DNA of 64,000 bases from Lineus longissimus (lineage: Eukaryota > Nemertea > Pilidiophora > Heteronemertea > Lineidae), in contig NC_088321.1 in NCBI RefSeq assembly GCF_910592395.1, positions 11,472,001-11,536,000 on the forward strand, read 5' to 3'. The notes under the pieces were generated by a model. That model worked only from the letters and a program-made list of their open reading frames with translations. It was not told the DNA's origin and did not search any database. A program made the position numbers and the translations under genes. Within the stretch, counting starts at the first letter, position 1. Every line of letters starts with the position of its first letter. Below, piece after piece: positions 1 to 15,300 of the stretch.

Positions 1-209
1 GGGACACATGCATGGTAGAGTCCACTTGTCGCCTATAAGAATGTCATGTTTCACTATGAAACCCGCCGTCATGTTCGAAAGCCTCGGGGAACGTACTCGT
101 GACATTGGACATTTGGCAACTAAACAATGAAAAAATATATTCTGACGATATCAGCGTACAGTCATGAAAATATGCTTTTCATTTTAACTAATGCTTATCA
201 CCCTTTCAG

Positions 210-329
210 TCCCAACATGCAAAATAAACTGTAAAGTGTACAAGGCGCGATGTGTCCGAAGTCGGACGTGCAAATACCCAATAAAATCGCCGAGATGCAC
301 CTGCCGGCCCGGCCTGGTATGCTGCAGAT
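210..329 (+). CDS. Exon A1, 8-Cys domain
   Basis: 120 bp between a cag acceptor and a gtaagt donor. The first two inter-Cys loops, KIN and KVYKAR, differ from the usual ARN and RAQKAR. The sequence before it (1-209) matches C-to-A introns elsewhere, so a C exon is expected upstream of the window. Confidence 0.9.
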
Positions 330-3300
330 GTAAGTGACAATTCTCAGTTATAATTTGGGCCATGGTAGAAAAGGAAAAAAATAACCTGAGCATGTAATCC
401 ACTGTACGACGAGACGAGACATAAACGTTTCATTGTTAGACTAATATTAAAGTAATAAAACACATATCTACCAAAAAAACGTATGCTACACAGTGCGTGC
501 GTCAGTTCTCTCTGTATTTCAGACACCTGTGAGCTTTCTGGATGCAAGGGTAAATGCATAAAGGGCGGATGTCCTAATGGGAGAAGACCTCTCCAGAATA
601 CCTGCACTTGTCCGGCCGGCTATTCCTGCTGCTCACGTGAGTATTGAAGCATCATTGAATACCAGATCGATGAACAAACGTAAATGGATTTTTTTCAGTT
701 AGAGTAAAAATGGCTGTGGTTCGATCCGATTCAAGGGAAATAACAAATCAGTCTGATCGCCGTTTCATTTCGAGTGATCGTTTGACCATGTTAAACTCAA
801 TATACTGTATGATACTCAAACAATTGTTATGAAGGGATACTGATATAGATATTGAGACGAGTGCTAATGTTACGTTCCTTTCGCAGGGAAATGTCCATAC
901 ACAACGAGAACATATCATAGTTGTAGACGCCTAGGAGGATGGGTAATACCGGCTTCAGGTAACCCGAGAGGACGTGTTTGCTGCAAACGTAAGTCATTAC
1001 ACATTGCAAAGGGATGATGACATTCGTGTACAGATGGCAAGCACACCTGCCTATAATGCATTGCGTGTTGCATTGGGGCAAACCCTTAAATTGCATGCAT
1101 TAACAAAGTTCGCATAGAATTCAAGTTCTCACCAGTTATTGCCTGTAAGATGTTACATTTCACTTCAATGTCGCTTCGTGCTTTTATGCACCATATGAAC
1201 GTACTCGTGGCAGTAAACACTTGACATTTGAACCCTGGCGGAAAATAACTGAATGAATGTCAACGTATTGAAAGTCATGAGTAGGTGCAATAAGCAACGA
1301 ACCTTTCCACTTGTTAATTACTCTGATATTGTTTTTTTAGTCCCAACATGTGCAAGAAACTGTAGAGCCAACAAGGCTCGATGTGCATCCAGTCGGGCGT
1401 GCAGATACCCAATAAAATCGCCGAGATGTACCTGCCGGCCCGGCCTAGTATGCTGCAAGTGTAAGTGACAATTCTCAGTTATGATTGGGGCAATGATATA
1501 AAAAAGGATAAAATATAACCCGGGCGTGTAATCCCCATTAAGACTAGACGAAACATTTATAGCGGTGTGGAGGTAAAAAGTATAAATACAATGAATGAAC
1601 CATAACCGCATGATAGAACGTGCGTGAGTCAGTTTTGTGTGTATTTCAGACACTTGTGAGCTACTAGGATGCAGAGGTAAATGCGTCAGGGGCCGATGTC
1701 CTAATTGGATGAGGCAGCTAAGCCAGAGGACCTGCACTTGTCCGGTCGGTTATTCCTGCTGCGCGCGTAAGTATCAAAACAACGTTTACATGGTTTAGGT
1801 TTATTTAGAAAAAAAATTAGTATGAGGAGTTGTGCTTGCCAGTAAATACAATATGGGATCGTCTTAACCGAGGAAATTAAGTGAATGGAAAATTTGTTAA
1901 ATTGGAGATATTTCAATTACCCATTCTTTTGAGCCGTTTCGAAAGAAAAACACAGCAGTATTGTTGATATTTAAATTCGAGTTTGATGTTTGCCTCAATC
2001 TAATGTATCTTACTTTACATATTAATTAATTCGTTAATGTTCAAAGATTTGAAGAAGGTCAGGCCTACTTCCTACTTCGGATTCAAGTCGTTGTGTGGTT
2101 TTTGGACCTCGGTCCATTTTGGAAAACACTCCGATTCATTGTCAGTCGATTTCCTGGATTTTCTGGTGTTATAACCAATATCTCCTATGAGTGCACACGA
2201 ATCTTGCACCGGTAAATCGCTGAAATGGGAAACACCCATCTTGATTATATTGTTTAACTGACTTGATAGCATGATTGAAATTGTCTCGTTTTCGACGTAC
2301 GCCGCCGGCGGTGAAATTGCCAAAGTTTGTTTAGTTATGATATATGTAGTACTCTGATGATTTAGACATTGTGTTCCGCTTTGTAGGCAAATGTCCATAC
2401 CCAACTAGAACAATTGCCTGGTGCAGACGGAATAGAGGATGGGTGATACCCGCTACAGGTGTCCCGAAAGGACGTGTTTGCTGCAAACGTAAGTTCTCAT
2501 TTTGCATATGAATTAGTTTACAGACGGCATGCACAACTACCTGCAATGTATTGCGTACTACATTGTGTCAAGCCCCAAAGTTTCTTGTCACCAATGTTTA
2601 CGAATAGAGTTGTCGTTGTCACTTGAAAGGATGCCATTTTTCACTTTAATGTCGTGTCGTGTTAAGTAAGCCTTCGTGAACGTACTCGTGACAATGGACA
2701 TTTGGCATTTGAACCATGGTAGAAGCGTGTATTATGGTCCAACATGCGTGGATGTTTGTCATCTTTTCTGTTTGACCATACAGTGTACAGGTAGACAGAC
2801 CATTTCTTAACAAAAGGCATGATTGGGAAACAAACAAAACCGTTTAGTCCCAAACAATGCAAATGGCAAAAGACACTGACAATTTGCAACACTGAAATAG
2901 TATTGCAACCGCCAAACGTGTCTATGTTGCAAATAGGCCTATACACTCTATTGTTTTAAATAACTTTTTTCCCTGAACATTATCAGCGTATTGAAATTTA
3001 TGTCCAGGTTCATATATAAAGATTCCTTTTTCTTTAATTTATGACTTTATTGCCTTTTAGTCCCTACATGTGCGAGGAACTGTAAAGCGCAGAAGGCACG
3101 ATGTGTACCCAAGCGGACATGCAGACACATAATAACTTCGTCGAGATGCTCATGCCGGCCCGGTCTAGTATGCTGCAGATGTAAGTGGCACTTTACAGTT
3201 ATGACTGGGGCCAAGAAAGAAAAAGGTTGAAATAAATAGACTGGACATTCCAGAGAAATTGTGGGCAGGAAATAAGTGATAGAGAACAGAAGTATAATCA

Positions 3301-6300
3301 AATTAATACGTGCAATGTGTTTGGCCCAGAAACAAAGATTACAAAACCGCTACCAAAGTAAGCAGAATCTGCACATAGAGAGATTGTCAGGTTAGAGAGA
3401 AATATGGAGTTTAGTCATGAAAAGGTTATGCAAGACGATTGAATTGTCGTCCGACTATTGAACCAATAGTGCATGTTCATAAATTTTGTACCAGTCAATT
3501 CGACGTCTAACCACTTCAGGGTTCATTGCCAATAGTCTGTTTTTGCTCGATCCATATTCCCTCAAGTAACAGTAATAAATAACTCACCGAATAGACTTAG
3601 GAGAACAATGCTTCAATAGTATATGAACAAATCCACATGTTATTCAAACGCGAGAATCACGAACACGACTATAACTGAATCTCACTATTAGTATGGTTGC
3701 AGTGACACATCGTCCACATCATCGGGAAATGTCAATTCGCCATTTGGCTGCTTAATGCCTCACTGTGGCTAAGTCTAAAACCTACCGGAAGTTATATGTA
3801 TGGATGAATTAGTCCGATCGACCGCTGCTATTTTTTCGGTCACGTTTCTGACCATCATCTGCCTGTTCTAGGTAGTGCATCGGTCTTGTCGATCACGTCA
3901 ACCACTTTATCGAAAATCCATATGTTCTTCCGTTCGTGCTCAGTTATCTCTGTTTTTCAGACACATGTGAGCTAGCTGGATGCAGAGGTAAATGCGTAAG
4001 GGGCCGCCGCTGTCCTAAAGGGAGTACGTTGAAACGTCGGGCGACCTGCACTTGTCCAATTGGCCAATCGTGCTGCACGCGTATACGTAAGTATTCGAAA
4101 AGAATAAATCCATGAGCAAATAAGTACACGTATATGAGTATGTGCTCACGGTTAGGTACCGCAGGAGCCATATATTCTACCAACGAACAAGCGTGATTGA
4201 ATAATTTGTTAAATCAGAATCTTCCGAACGACCATAGTTTGTGTCTACATGCATTTAAGACTGGAGTTTACCTCTTTTGTGCGCTTCCAGCAAAAAATAT
4301 TTATAACATATTGACCACACAAGGGTAGGTTGCCTATTTTGTCAATCTTTGTTTTAGTTCCAACCTTATCTTCCCATTCTGCCTAGAAAACATATCAATT
4401 TTGACCGATAAGAATAGTTAATTCACTTAATCAGAGGTCATCATTTGAGTTTTGAAAAATCCTGCAGACTTTACGATGCGACATAACGACCTTTTTTTTT
4501 TTTCTAAAAATACGTTCCATTCATTTGGTATAAGCAGATGAATGCCCTGAAAGGCCTCGATTTACAATTTTCTGAATATTGCCTATTTCCGTCCAAATAT
4601 TTATCATCATCATTATATAAACGGATGGGTCCTTCAGTGTGTGCGCAGACATAAGATATAGTTTATATTTCCGTTCTTTAGTGATTTTCAATAACGAAAC
4701 GAACATACAACATAACTGAACAGGTGCAGATAGCAATATTTACAGCATCCTCTTGAATATCTTACGAACATCCAATGAAACTCCCAGCTAACTTTCTCCT
4801 GTATCTCTCCTATTTCTAACCCCTCAATATTGAATTCTATTTGTCTATCACTCCTGAGACTGGGCTATATAATGAAAAGTGTACATGTATCTCTGACAAG
4901 AAGAATCTCAAACTAACTAGGATTAGATACTAGTATGTTACTGATTATTGAAACTGACTCGAGATATTTCGCTACTTAAATGGCTGTCTAATCTCTTTTT
5001 GAAAGTGTCTTTGTTATATAGGAGAGTCTAATACGATCGTTCCACTGGTCATTCCAATCTTTAATTGTGCTTTGTCTCAAGTTTGCTGTTGAGTGTTGGA
5101 CTGCCAGCTTGAAATTGAGACCGCGAGTTTTATTTAGAAAAGCGATCGCTAGCCTCTGGAATTCCTAGATGGCTATATATATATAGTGAAAAACTAATTT
5201 TGAAAATATAGATCCATTGATAAAAGTGAAAACCTGCAACAAAAATATCGCGAGCCGACCGCCGGTTACAGTTGTGTTATTGTTATTCATTTCATTACCG
5301 CCACTGTCTGTAGCTGTTCGGATATTCTGTGGTCACTTATTGTCAATTGCAAACCAGGTCAATTGGCCTATCTCTGATCTGAAAGACCACGAAATCCGAA
5401 AACTGCATTGAAATATTTTTTTTAAGGAGTGTATCGGCTCGACGAAGGGAATGAAGTCTGCATGTAAATGGCGTGAAATAAGCATTAGTTCAGAGGACCG
5501 TCGCTTATCAACAGTGCTGGCTGTTTTAACACCAAAAATAAAAATAAACAATTAAAGCAGTCTTATCGATGTTCAAATAAGAGCAGTGTGCACGTTTCCT
5601 AAATCTTGTTTAAGTGCACAATGATGAAATGCTATGTGGAAGGTGTTATCTGTTCATTTATGTTAATCCGAATGGCGGTGTCTCATAGACAAACAATTTT
5701 CCGATGTTAAGAACAGTTCTGGAGCTATATCTAAAAATGTCAAATGAGTTCCTGTAAAATCTGATCGATACACATACCGTTAAAATGAGAGAAACTAGTC
5801 ATTTAATATCTGATTAAAGCAAATATACATTCCCGCGTAAGACCGAAGCCGACAGCTTTCGGGAATGTTTGTGATGTGCATTTGGATCTTCTACTGAATA
5901 TATACCCATTACTCCCGGTGTACGAGTCGAAAGCGTGGCATTCCTGCAGACACCGTGGGTTGTTGCGCTTCGAGTGAGAGCTTCTTTAGATCATTATATA
6001 AAATATTCAGACGAAAAGGTCTGAACACAATTCAAACCACTGGTCTCCACATTGTATTGCTAAGGCTTTTAGTTTAACCATGGTAGTGCAAAGATAAATT
6101 AACTAAACTATCTGCATATATTTTTAAAACTAATCAACGCCAACATTTTACTTTAATTTCTTAGATTTATCATCAAGTTCGTATCGAAAAAGATTCTAGC
6201 GTATTTTGTTGCTTAATTATGATGCTGCAACTTGTTCATTCAAATAAATTTGATATTTCAATATCGGTATCAGTGAAATCAGAATTTTTTTTACCAGATG

Positions 6301-9300
6301 GAATACGTTTACACGAATCGTTGGCCCATCGATGTGAGAGTTCAAATCTGAAATAAATATGTTGCATCGTAAAGTCTGCAGGGATGTTCAAAACTTAAAT
6401 GATGACCTCGAATTTAACTTTGATAGATTAGAATAGAGTTAAAAAAGCTTTTTTTAACTCTATTCTAGTAGATCTAATCTATCAAAATTAATATTTTCTA
6501 TGCAGAATGGGAAGATAAGGGTTGGAACTAAGACATACATTGACATATATAGGTACCATTTTGATCAATTTGCTACAGATATTCTTTTTGTAAGCACACA
6601 ATGGATGTGTCATGAACCCATAACCTAAGAGACGATTGCCGCAGCCACATGAATTAAGGAATTGAACCCGAGGCGGAGGACCTTGGTTGAATTACCAAGA
6701 CACTCTCGGGTGGAGCTAAAATACGAAATTTTAGCTCAACCAAGGTCCGAAGCCGAGGGTTCAATTTCTATTCTAAAATACCTCAAACTTAAAAAGATAG
6801 GCCACGAAAATAACTTGAATATGTGCGAATTTGGCAAATTCCATCCATCGCCGGCCCGGCCGGAGCGCCGGTAGCGCCATTGTTTACATTATGTTACGGC
6901 AACGTTACAGAAAATGAGACATGTACATTTTGTACAGCGCGCATAGGAAGTCCGCATCGGCTCGCTCAAGTGATGCTAAAATCTGCGCAAATGGGCTATT
7001 TGGAGCGTTTTTCTCGGCAAATATGTGTAGTGCTCATTAAAAAACTTAGGGTGGTTGATGCTTCCTTGACTGATTTGTGTTTGAAGCAGTGTTTTGAGCG
7101 CCTCAAACTTCTGAAGTGAGCCGAAATTCCATTGACGTGACGTGTGCATGGTTTCCACATTTTAGTGCAACCCGAGGGAACTTTGGAAGAGCATCTTGGT
7201 TGCGTGTCCAAAACACTCCACTCTCAGAACGAGGCTTATGCATTTTCCATTTAAAAGTTGACTTTACGGTACCAAGGTATTTTAGAATAGAAAATCGAGT
7301 TCAAATACAATTTATCATACTCTGTTCATCATGACCTCACGGCTTAAGTGACGCCAAAATAAAAATGGCTTCCCTAAAGTATGCCATCTTTCCACCACAT
7401 GTTGACCAGTAGGGACGCTGATTTAGAAGAAGAGGTGATGAGTTCTGATAATTATATGTCTTTTTTGGTAAATGTCCATGCCCAACTAGAACATATGCCA
7501 GATGCAGACTAGCCAGTTCTGACATTATTTCTCTCTGTAGGCAAATGTCCATACCCGACCAGAACATATGTCAATTGCAGAAGGCTTGGAGGATGGGTAA
7601 TACCCGCTAGAGGTAACCCACCTGGACGTGTTTGCTGCAAACGTAAGTCTTAATTTTGCAAAAGGATAACATTTGTTTGCAGACAGTATTCGTATGCACC
7701 TGTTAGAGTAATGCATTGCGTTTTGCATTCGTTCAAGGCCTAAAAGTTTTTACAATACCAATCGACTGGAAATTGCATGCAGTTGGTCATGACAAAATAG
7801 ATGTTCGAGAACCTTTTATAGGCCCTGTTTACATTTATAAATTCACGTTGGGAAGTCTTGTCGCATAATTGTCGTGTTTGAAGCCTAATGTGAATTATTG
7901 TCCGACCATTGAACCAATAGTGGATGTTTATAAATTTTGTATCCATTATATTCGACGTCTAACCACTTCAGTCAGTGTATTTGTTTTAAAGATGTTTTTC
8001 CTAACATTATTATCGTATCGAAATCCATGTGTTTATCCATGTGTTGGTTCATTATAAGATCAAGCTCGCCTTTATTTTTAATTTGCACGTATATTCCCTT
8101 TTAGTCCCAACTTGTTCCAAGAACTGTAGACTTTACAAGGCAAGGTGTGTACCCAGACGGACATGCCTATTCCCAATAACCACGTCGAGATGCTCATGCC
8201 GGCCTGGCCTAGTATGCTGCAAATGTAAGTGGCACTCTACAGTTATGGTTGGGGCCGTGATGGTATGGATGTCGTAACGAATATTATACAAGTAATGTCA
8301 AACATCATACATCTCATACCGATCGGACAACGCCCATTCGCCATCTGGCTGCTTTAATGCCTCTCGGTGGCTTCGTCGGAAAACTTGTCGAAAGTTATGA
8401 GTAAATGTTAGTCGATTGTTGTTGTTTTTCAAGCTCTGTGACGTTTATAATCATGCTGCTTATTATGTGGTGCTAAACGTCAGTCTTGTCGAGCACGCCG
8501 CAACTTTTTCAATTCTTATATCAGTTATCTCTGTATTTCAGACACATGTGAGCTACGTGGATGCAAAGGTAAATGTGTGAGGGGCCGCCGATGTCCTCCA
8601 GGGAGTAAGCTCTTAAATCGGAAGTCATGCACTTGTCCGATAGGTCATTCTTGCTGCACGCGTATACGTAAGTATCAGAAAAAATGAATCCCTGAGTAAA
8701 TTAGTATGAGTAGATGGGCATACCATTAAATACCAGAAGGGCCATCCGCTAAACCAACGAAGTGCATGCAGTGTGATTGGATAATTTGTTAAATCAGATA
8801 GGTAGTGCCTATTTTAAAGTAAACCATTAGGGCAGCTTATCGAATATCAAGTGAGAGCAGTGTGCATTTTGCCTATATCTTGTTTTCAGTGCACATTGAT
8901 CAAACGTTATGTTGAAGATGTCATCCGTTCATTAACATGATTAATGTTCAATCTGAAAGATGGTGTTCACTGTTCTCATGGTCAGACGATTTCTTGATGT
9001 TAGGAAAGAATCTGGAGCTTTATTTAAAGATGTCCGATTTATGCCTGTGGGAGAAACCCGTCATTGCATATTGATATCTGCTCATTAAGCCGGGTTAATA
9101 ACATGATGATTTTTTTCTGAACTAAGGCAAACACCACTGACGGAGGATTGGAATAGCCACAAATAGCCAAACATGTTCAGGTTAACATATATAGCATACT
9201 CTGTTGATTTTGACATCAAGGTTATGATGCCGACATGATCATGGCGACCGTTAAGTCTGCCTTTTCCCCACGACATGTCAACCAGTTTGGACGTTGATAT

Positions 9301-12300
9301 AGAGGCGAGTTCTGACATTTTTATCTCTTTGTAGCCAAATGCCCATACCGGACTAGAACATATACCAATTGCAGACGGCTTGGAGGATGGGTAATACCCG
9401 CTTCAGGAAACCCGAGAGGACGTGTTTGTTGCAAACGTAAGTCTTGATTTTGCATAGATTACATTTGTTTACCGACGATATTCGCGCGCTCTTGTAATGC
9501 ATTGCGTGTTGTATTATTGCAAGCCCAAAAGGGGTTTTGATACCAACCGACCAGAAATACATTTCCACAATCGGTGGAGATGATTTTTAGATACGTCCTT
9601 ACTCTCAGGCATAAGAAAAACACGATTTACAATTATTTCGCCCTCAAAGGGTCAATGATACCAAGAGTGCGAATTTCTTTCTCCCTCCCGGATGCGGCAG
9701 AATTCTGCGACGTCACGGTGACAGTGTTGGTTTGACAGGTTTTTTTTTTGAATTACGATTTTTTTCCAATTTTTCTTATTGCTCAAAGCCACATTAAAAA
9801 AAGATGACAAATGTACTCAGTGTATTCTTATGCGCTCAAACAAATAACAAGGAACGTCATAGGCCGCTAGGGTTGGTTAGGATCTCTTCCTGGTTCGCTA
9901 CTGCAAAGGGGGAAAATCTTCGACAAGACACAACAATGTAGAGCCATGGCTCTGAACAGCGCCCTACTAGTGGATCGACGCATGGAGAGCTTACTCTGGT
10001 CAAATTGGAGTCCTCATCTCGGAATAGCGTGATAAAAGAATGATTGGTCTGATTTTGAATATTTTCATTTTTGTGCACTTTGTTGAGAGAACTTGGTGGC
10101 ATCTTGGTTGAATTGTCCTGGATAAAATGCAAAGGGTCCTTAAGTGTGACCGTACATACAGTCGCCAGATAGACAAACACCCTTCGCAAAATGAGAACAC
10201 ACAAATTCGTGTCCCCAAAAAATGTTAATGACGGAAAACACTGAAATTCGCAAGCACTGAAAAAGAAACGATACACCTTTCTGTTCGTTTCAAATAGACA
10301 TTCTAGGACTTTTGCTTGACATTGATATCGTATTGAAATTCACAAGTAGCTTTTTTAAAGATATCAAAACTCCTTTATTTTTATTTCACGCATGTATTGC
10401 ATTTCAGTCCCAACATGTGCGAAGAACTGTAGAGCACAGAAGGCTCGATGTGAATACAAGCGGTATTGCAAATATATAATACCGACGCCAAGATGCGCCT
10501 GCCGGCCCGGCCTTGTATGCTGCAGGTGTAAGTCAGTCTTCTCTGTTATTACTGGGGGCATGATAGAAAAGGATGAAAGAAATAAGCTGGACATGTGTTC
10601 CAGAATGATTTATAGTGGACAAGAAATAAATGTCAGATGGTAAAAGTATGTACCACAAACGTGCATGATCTAGATTAGAGGGCATACCCAAAATATAATA
10701 CTTCGCGGAAGTGACTGACACTTCAGAGTTATGTGTTTTGCCCAGAATCGGATAACAAACTGCTAGGGGAACCCACTTTACGGCCGGGAATTTCGCTTGA
10801 AATGTATACGTCATATGATAATCAGTCACTGTGGAGGCAGAGTGGAGGGGGTGGTTGAGAAAATCTGGCTCAATTCTTCTCCTTCGGGCGCACGAGGGCT
10901 AGAGGCTGGAGAGACGTTATGAGCTCCCTCCCGATTGGCTGTGAGGTAGCTGGTTTCAGTTATGCTAATTAGAGGATAAAGCCCAAACTAACGTAAGCAG
11001 AATCTGCACACAGAAAGGTTGTCGGGTTAGAGAGTAATATGGTCGTAAATCAGAAAAGGGTTGCCCGACAACTGAATTATGGTTCGACCATTGGACCAAG
11101 GTTGCATATTGGTAGATATATTCGTCGTTAAACCACTTCCGTGTTTATTACGAGCAGTTTAATGTTGCACATTACAGAGCTCCTAAAGTGTTAATGATAC
11201 GAAACTCGTATATTTGACTGTAGAAAGATAACGCCTCGCAGTGTTTGGAAAATGTACATGTTACTAGAAATTACGTTACAATATTATTTTCCCACATTTG
11301 TTATCTTGTTTCACTTGATTATGTTGTTCACATGCACTTCCATGAATCTATTGATCCTTTATGTAGTGCATGCATTACCTTATTGCAAATGTAACCATCA
11401 TGAAATTGTCATTAAAAGTAATGCACAAATGGGTTGATCGTAGATGTAAGGCATTCAAACCGTGCAGTCACCGGTCTTCGGCGGCAATGACGAACAAGTT
11501 AATCACTGACAGTATTATAACGAAGTATCACTATTAGTATGGTTACCTAAACGGGTTTTATACTAATAATACAAATACTGTGCCATATCATCCATCTCTT
11601 CGGGCGGTGTCAAATTGCCATCTGGCTGTTTAAAAGCCTCTCTGTCTATGTGGCTAATAAATGTATGAAAACTAAACGAGAGTTATGAACGAATTACATG
11701 TAGTTGACCGATGCTATTTTTCTCGGTCACGCATCGAGCATCATCTTGCTGCACAAGGTAGTTCCTAACTTCGGTCTTCTTGAGCACCTCAACAACTTAC
11801 CGACAATTCTTTAGTTGCTCAGGTGTATGATACACAGTGCATGCTTCAGTTATCTCTGTATTTCAGTCACATGTGAGACACGTTCATGCAAAGGTCAATG
11901 CGTGAAGGGCCGCCGATGTCCTAAAGGGACCAGGATGATCAATAGGAGGTCATGCACTTGCCCCAATAACCATTCTTGCTGCACTCGTTTACGTACGTAT
12001 TTAAATGAAGAACATCAATCAAATGGAAAGTTTGTAGATGATTGTGATCAGCGTAGGAATCATCAACTAAATCTGGCACTAGCGTGGTGGGATAATTTGT
12101 TAAATTAGAGTCTTCCAAATGACCATAGTTCCTGCCAATTTAAAAGAAAACATCAAGCAGTCTTATCGTTGCACAATTAAGAGCAGTGTACATATCGTCT
12201 GCATTGCGTTTTAAGGGCCCAATGATCATAATGTTGAAGATGTCACCCGTTTATTTATGGTCAATCCGAAAGGTGGTGTTATTGTTCTCATGGTCAGAAA

Positions 12301-15300
12301 ATTTCCTGATGTTAGACAATGTTCTGGAGCTATATCTAAATATGTCTGATGTGTTCCTGAATATGTCACGGGCCATTGGAATGGGAGAGGAGAATCCCAT
12401 CATTACATATTGATATCTGCTCATTTAGCCAGCTTGGTAATAACGTGATGGATTTTTTCTTCTTTAAGACGAACGCTACTGACACTGGTAAACACAAAAA
12501 TCTAGGAAAGCGCACAATATTTTTCCGTCATTTTTCTGGATTGGCCGTGAAAAATCTGAAATACCGGTGATTTATCTTCATAAAACATGAAACCATCAAA
12601 AATGTTATGCAACTCCACAGCACTGGGCCATCAGATAAACAAAGGAACAACTAATGGGGCAAAAACATTTAAATAATTAGGCATTATTAGGGCCAAACTC
12701 TTCAGAACCAGTGGTGTGTCATCCCAGAATGCTCTCATTCGGATTATGGGAAAATCCAAAATAGTACAAGAAGGAATGTATTGGCACAAAACTAGGTCTT
12801 TGGCATAGAATACACAAAAACTAAAGCAAATATAGTATAATTAATGAAACTATTTATTTCCACGGGATAATATAATTGTCTGTTGTCAAGACTTCTTCAA
12901 ATTAAGGAATAATGCCCTTTTGGTAACTTGTGAGGATTGTTTTGACAAGAATTCCAAAAAAGTAACAACAGTTTGTTCTTAGAGACAACTTGTATTTTGG
13001 TTGTCTGAGACTGCAATTAGGAACTGGAAGAATAATCATAGTTCAAATTCGCATTCATCATATTTATTTTCCCTGATAAATCAGTATTTACATGTTCAAT
13101 TACCCTGTTCAATATGCCTTCTTAGGAAAACAAAATACTTTCCACTTAATAGTTTCCCGTTGATCTGTAATATGGTTGTCCCAAGCTGCAATTGGGAACT
13201 GCAGTGATGACAAGGAGCAGAGTTCAAATTGACATTTTGTCATGTTTAATTACTCTGCTCATTATACTTTTGTTATAAACGAATGCTTTCTACCCCGTTT
13301 TCAGTTGAACATTAAAAATTATAAATCTTGCAAAATCTAAAAAAATGTATCCAAGAACAAACTGTAGTTGTTAATTTTTGTGCAATTCCTGTCAAAGAAA
13401 TTCTCACAATCTTTGTTCCTCTGATTGCCCTGTGCATTGAAGCTCATAACGTTTTTGATGGTTTACTGTTTCAGGAAGATCGCGGATAAATCACGGGTAT
13501 TTCTGATTTTTCACCAACAATCCAGACAAATCAGTGAAGATTTTTGTAGTTTGACGGCAGAATAGCCAAAAATGTTCGGGTTACTTTACTCGGTTGATTT
13601 TGACCTCTGGGCTATGATGCCAAAATGATCACGGTGACCATTAAGTCAGCCTTTTCCCACAACATGTCAACCAGTTTGGACGTTGATATAGAGAAGTAGA
13701 TGCGATTTCTGACATGTTTTTCTCTTTTTAGCCAAATGCCCATACCGGACTAGAACATATGTCAATTGCAGACGGCTTGGAGGATGGGTAATACCCGCTT
13801 CAGGGAACCCGAAAGGACGTGTTTGTTGCAAACGTAAGTCTTGATTTTGCATGAAGGATATTACATTTGTTTACAGACGATATGCGGACACACCTGTAAT
13901 GCATTGCTTGCTGCAACCTAGCAAGCCCTAAAATTACTCTAGGCTCAGCTATAAACCACCATGCCTGCAAAAATTATAAACCTGCCCACATCTTATTTAT
14001 TCATGACCTCTTTTGTGTCATAGGAACCAATCGAAGGCAACAATCTGTGCGTTTGCAGGGCTATTGTGCCTTGGTCTGGGAAGCCATGTCACTTACATTA
14101 GTACCGAGGCGTTATTTATTCTATGAAAAACGACAACGGGTTTTATTAATCAGAATTGTAGGTAGTAACGTATTGCACGACAGGTAAGAGATGAATACAA
14201 AAGGCCCTTTTTAAACATTCACTTGATCGTTGAAATTTATTCGTTCTGAAAGGACGAGACAAGCCGGTGCGCGTAACCTCCATCGACGAGGTCTGTGATT
14301 ACATAATGATCAACAACGTGGCTTGTCATTCGATCAGAGAATCCCCACACTCGTGAACTCAAGCCAATCAATGCCTACAGTGAACCCTAACAAAAGAATT
14401 AATATATCACTTTTGAATAAATATAATGTGGGCAGGTTCGCTAGTTTATGCTGGCATGGTGGTTTCGAGCCGAGCCTAGAGCATTTCAATAACAGGCTAG
14501 AAATACATTTCTGCAATTGGTTGCGACGAAAGCACATGTCGAGAACCGTTTAGGTCCGGCTTGACACTGTCACATGTAAGGATGAAAGACAAACAACCAC
14601 GACTTCGAAAAAAAGAGGAACATACTGATCCTTACTGTCACAAACAATGCTTGTGACAAGAAAACACTGAATATCAGAAAAACTGAGAAACCTCCTTACG
14701 TGCCTCTCTGTTTCAAATTGAAATTATACTTTTTTGGCTGACCATTATTATCGTGCTAAAATTCACGAGTAGGTTCATTAAGAGACGGAGCACTCATTTT
14801 CTTAGCTTACGATATTATTTCCTTTTAGTCCCAACATGTGCGAGGAACTGTAGAGCCCAAAAGGCTCAGTGTGCACCCAAGCATACGTGCATATACAAAC
14901 TAAGGACACCGAGATGCTCCTGCCGGCCCGGCCTAGTATGCTGCAAGTGTAAGTCCCACTTATCATTCATGACTGGGCCCATGATAAAAAGGGTGAAAAA
15001 TAACCTGGACATGTATGCCAGAGTAAATGTATGGTAGAGGGCAAAACCATTGCTAAATGAATGTGTACCCAGACGTTCAAGAATGCATACAAATATATTT
15101 TACTTCGCTGAAGTAGCTCATGCATGATAGTTGTATGTTTGACCAAGAAACACGTAATCTGTAGAAAGAACGATTTTTGGGACAGGGAGTGATGTTGAAG
15201 TGAATAAGGAAAGGGTCGCACAACAACTGAATTATCGCCCCACAAACACTGGACCAAGAATACGTGACCGGTAAATAATTTATTTGGCGTCTAACCACTT

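Noticed and set aside
6823-7119. 98-residue plus-strand frame
   Set aside because: Inside an inverted-repeat element, no recognisable domain, overlapped by equally long frames on the other strand.
9857-10276. 139-residue minus-strand frame
   Set aside because: Lies in C-to-A intron sequence that recurs in other triads without an open frame; no family resemblance.
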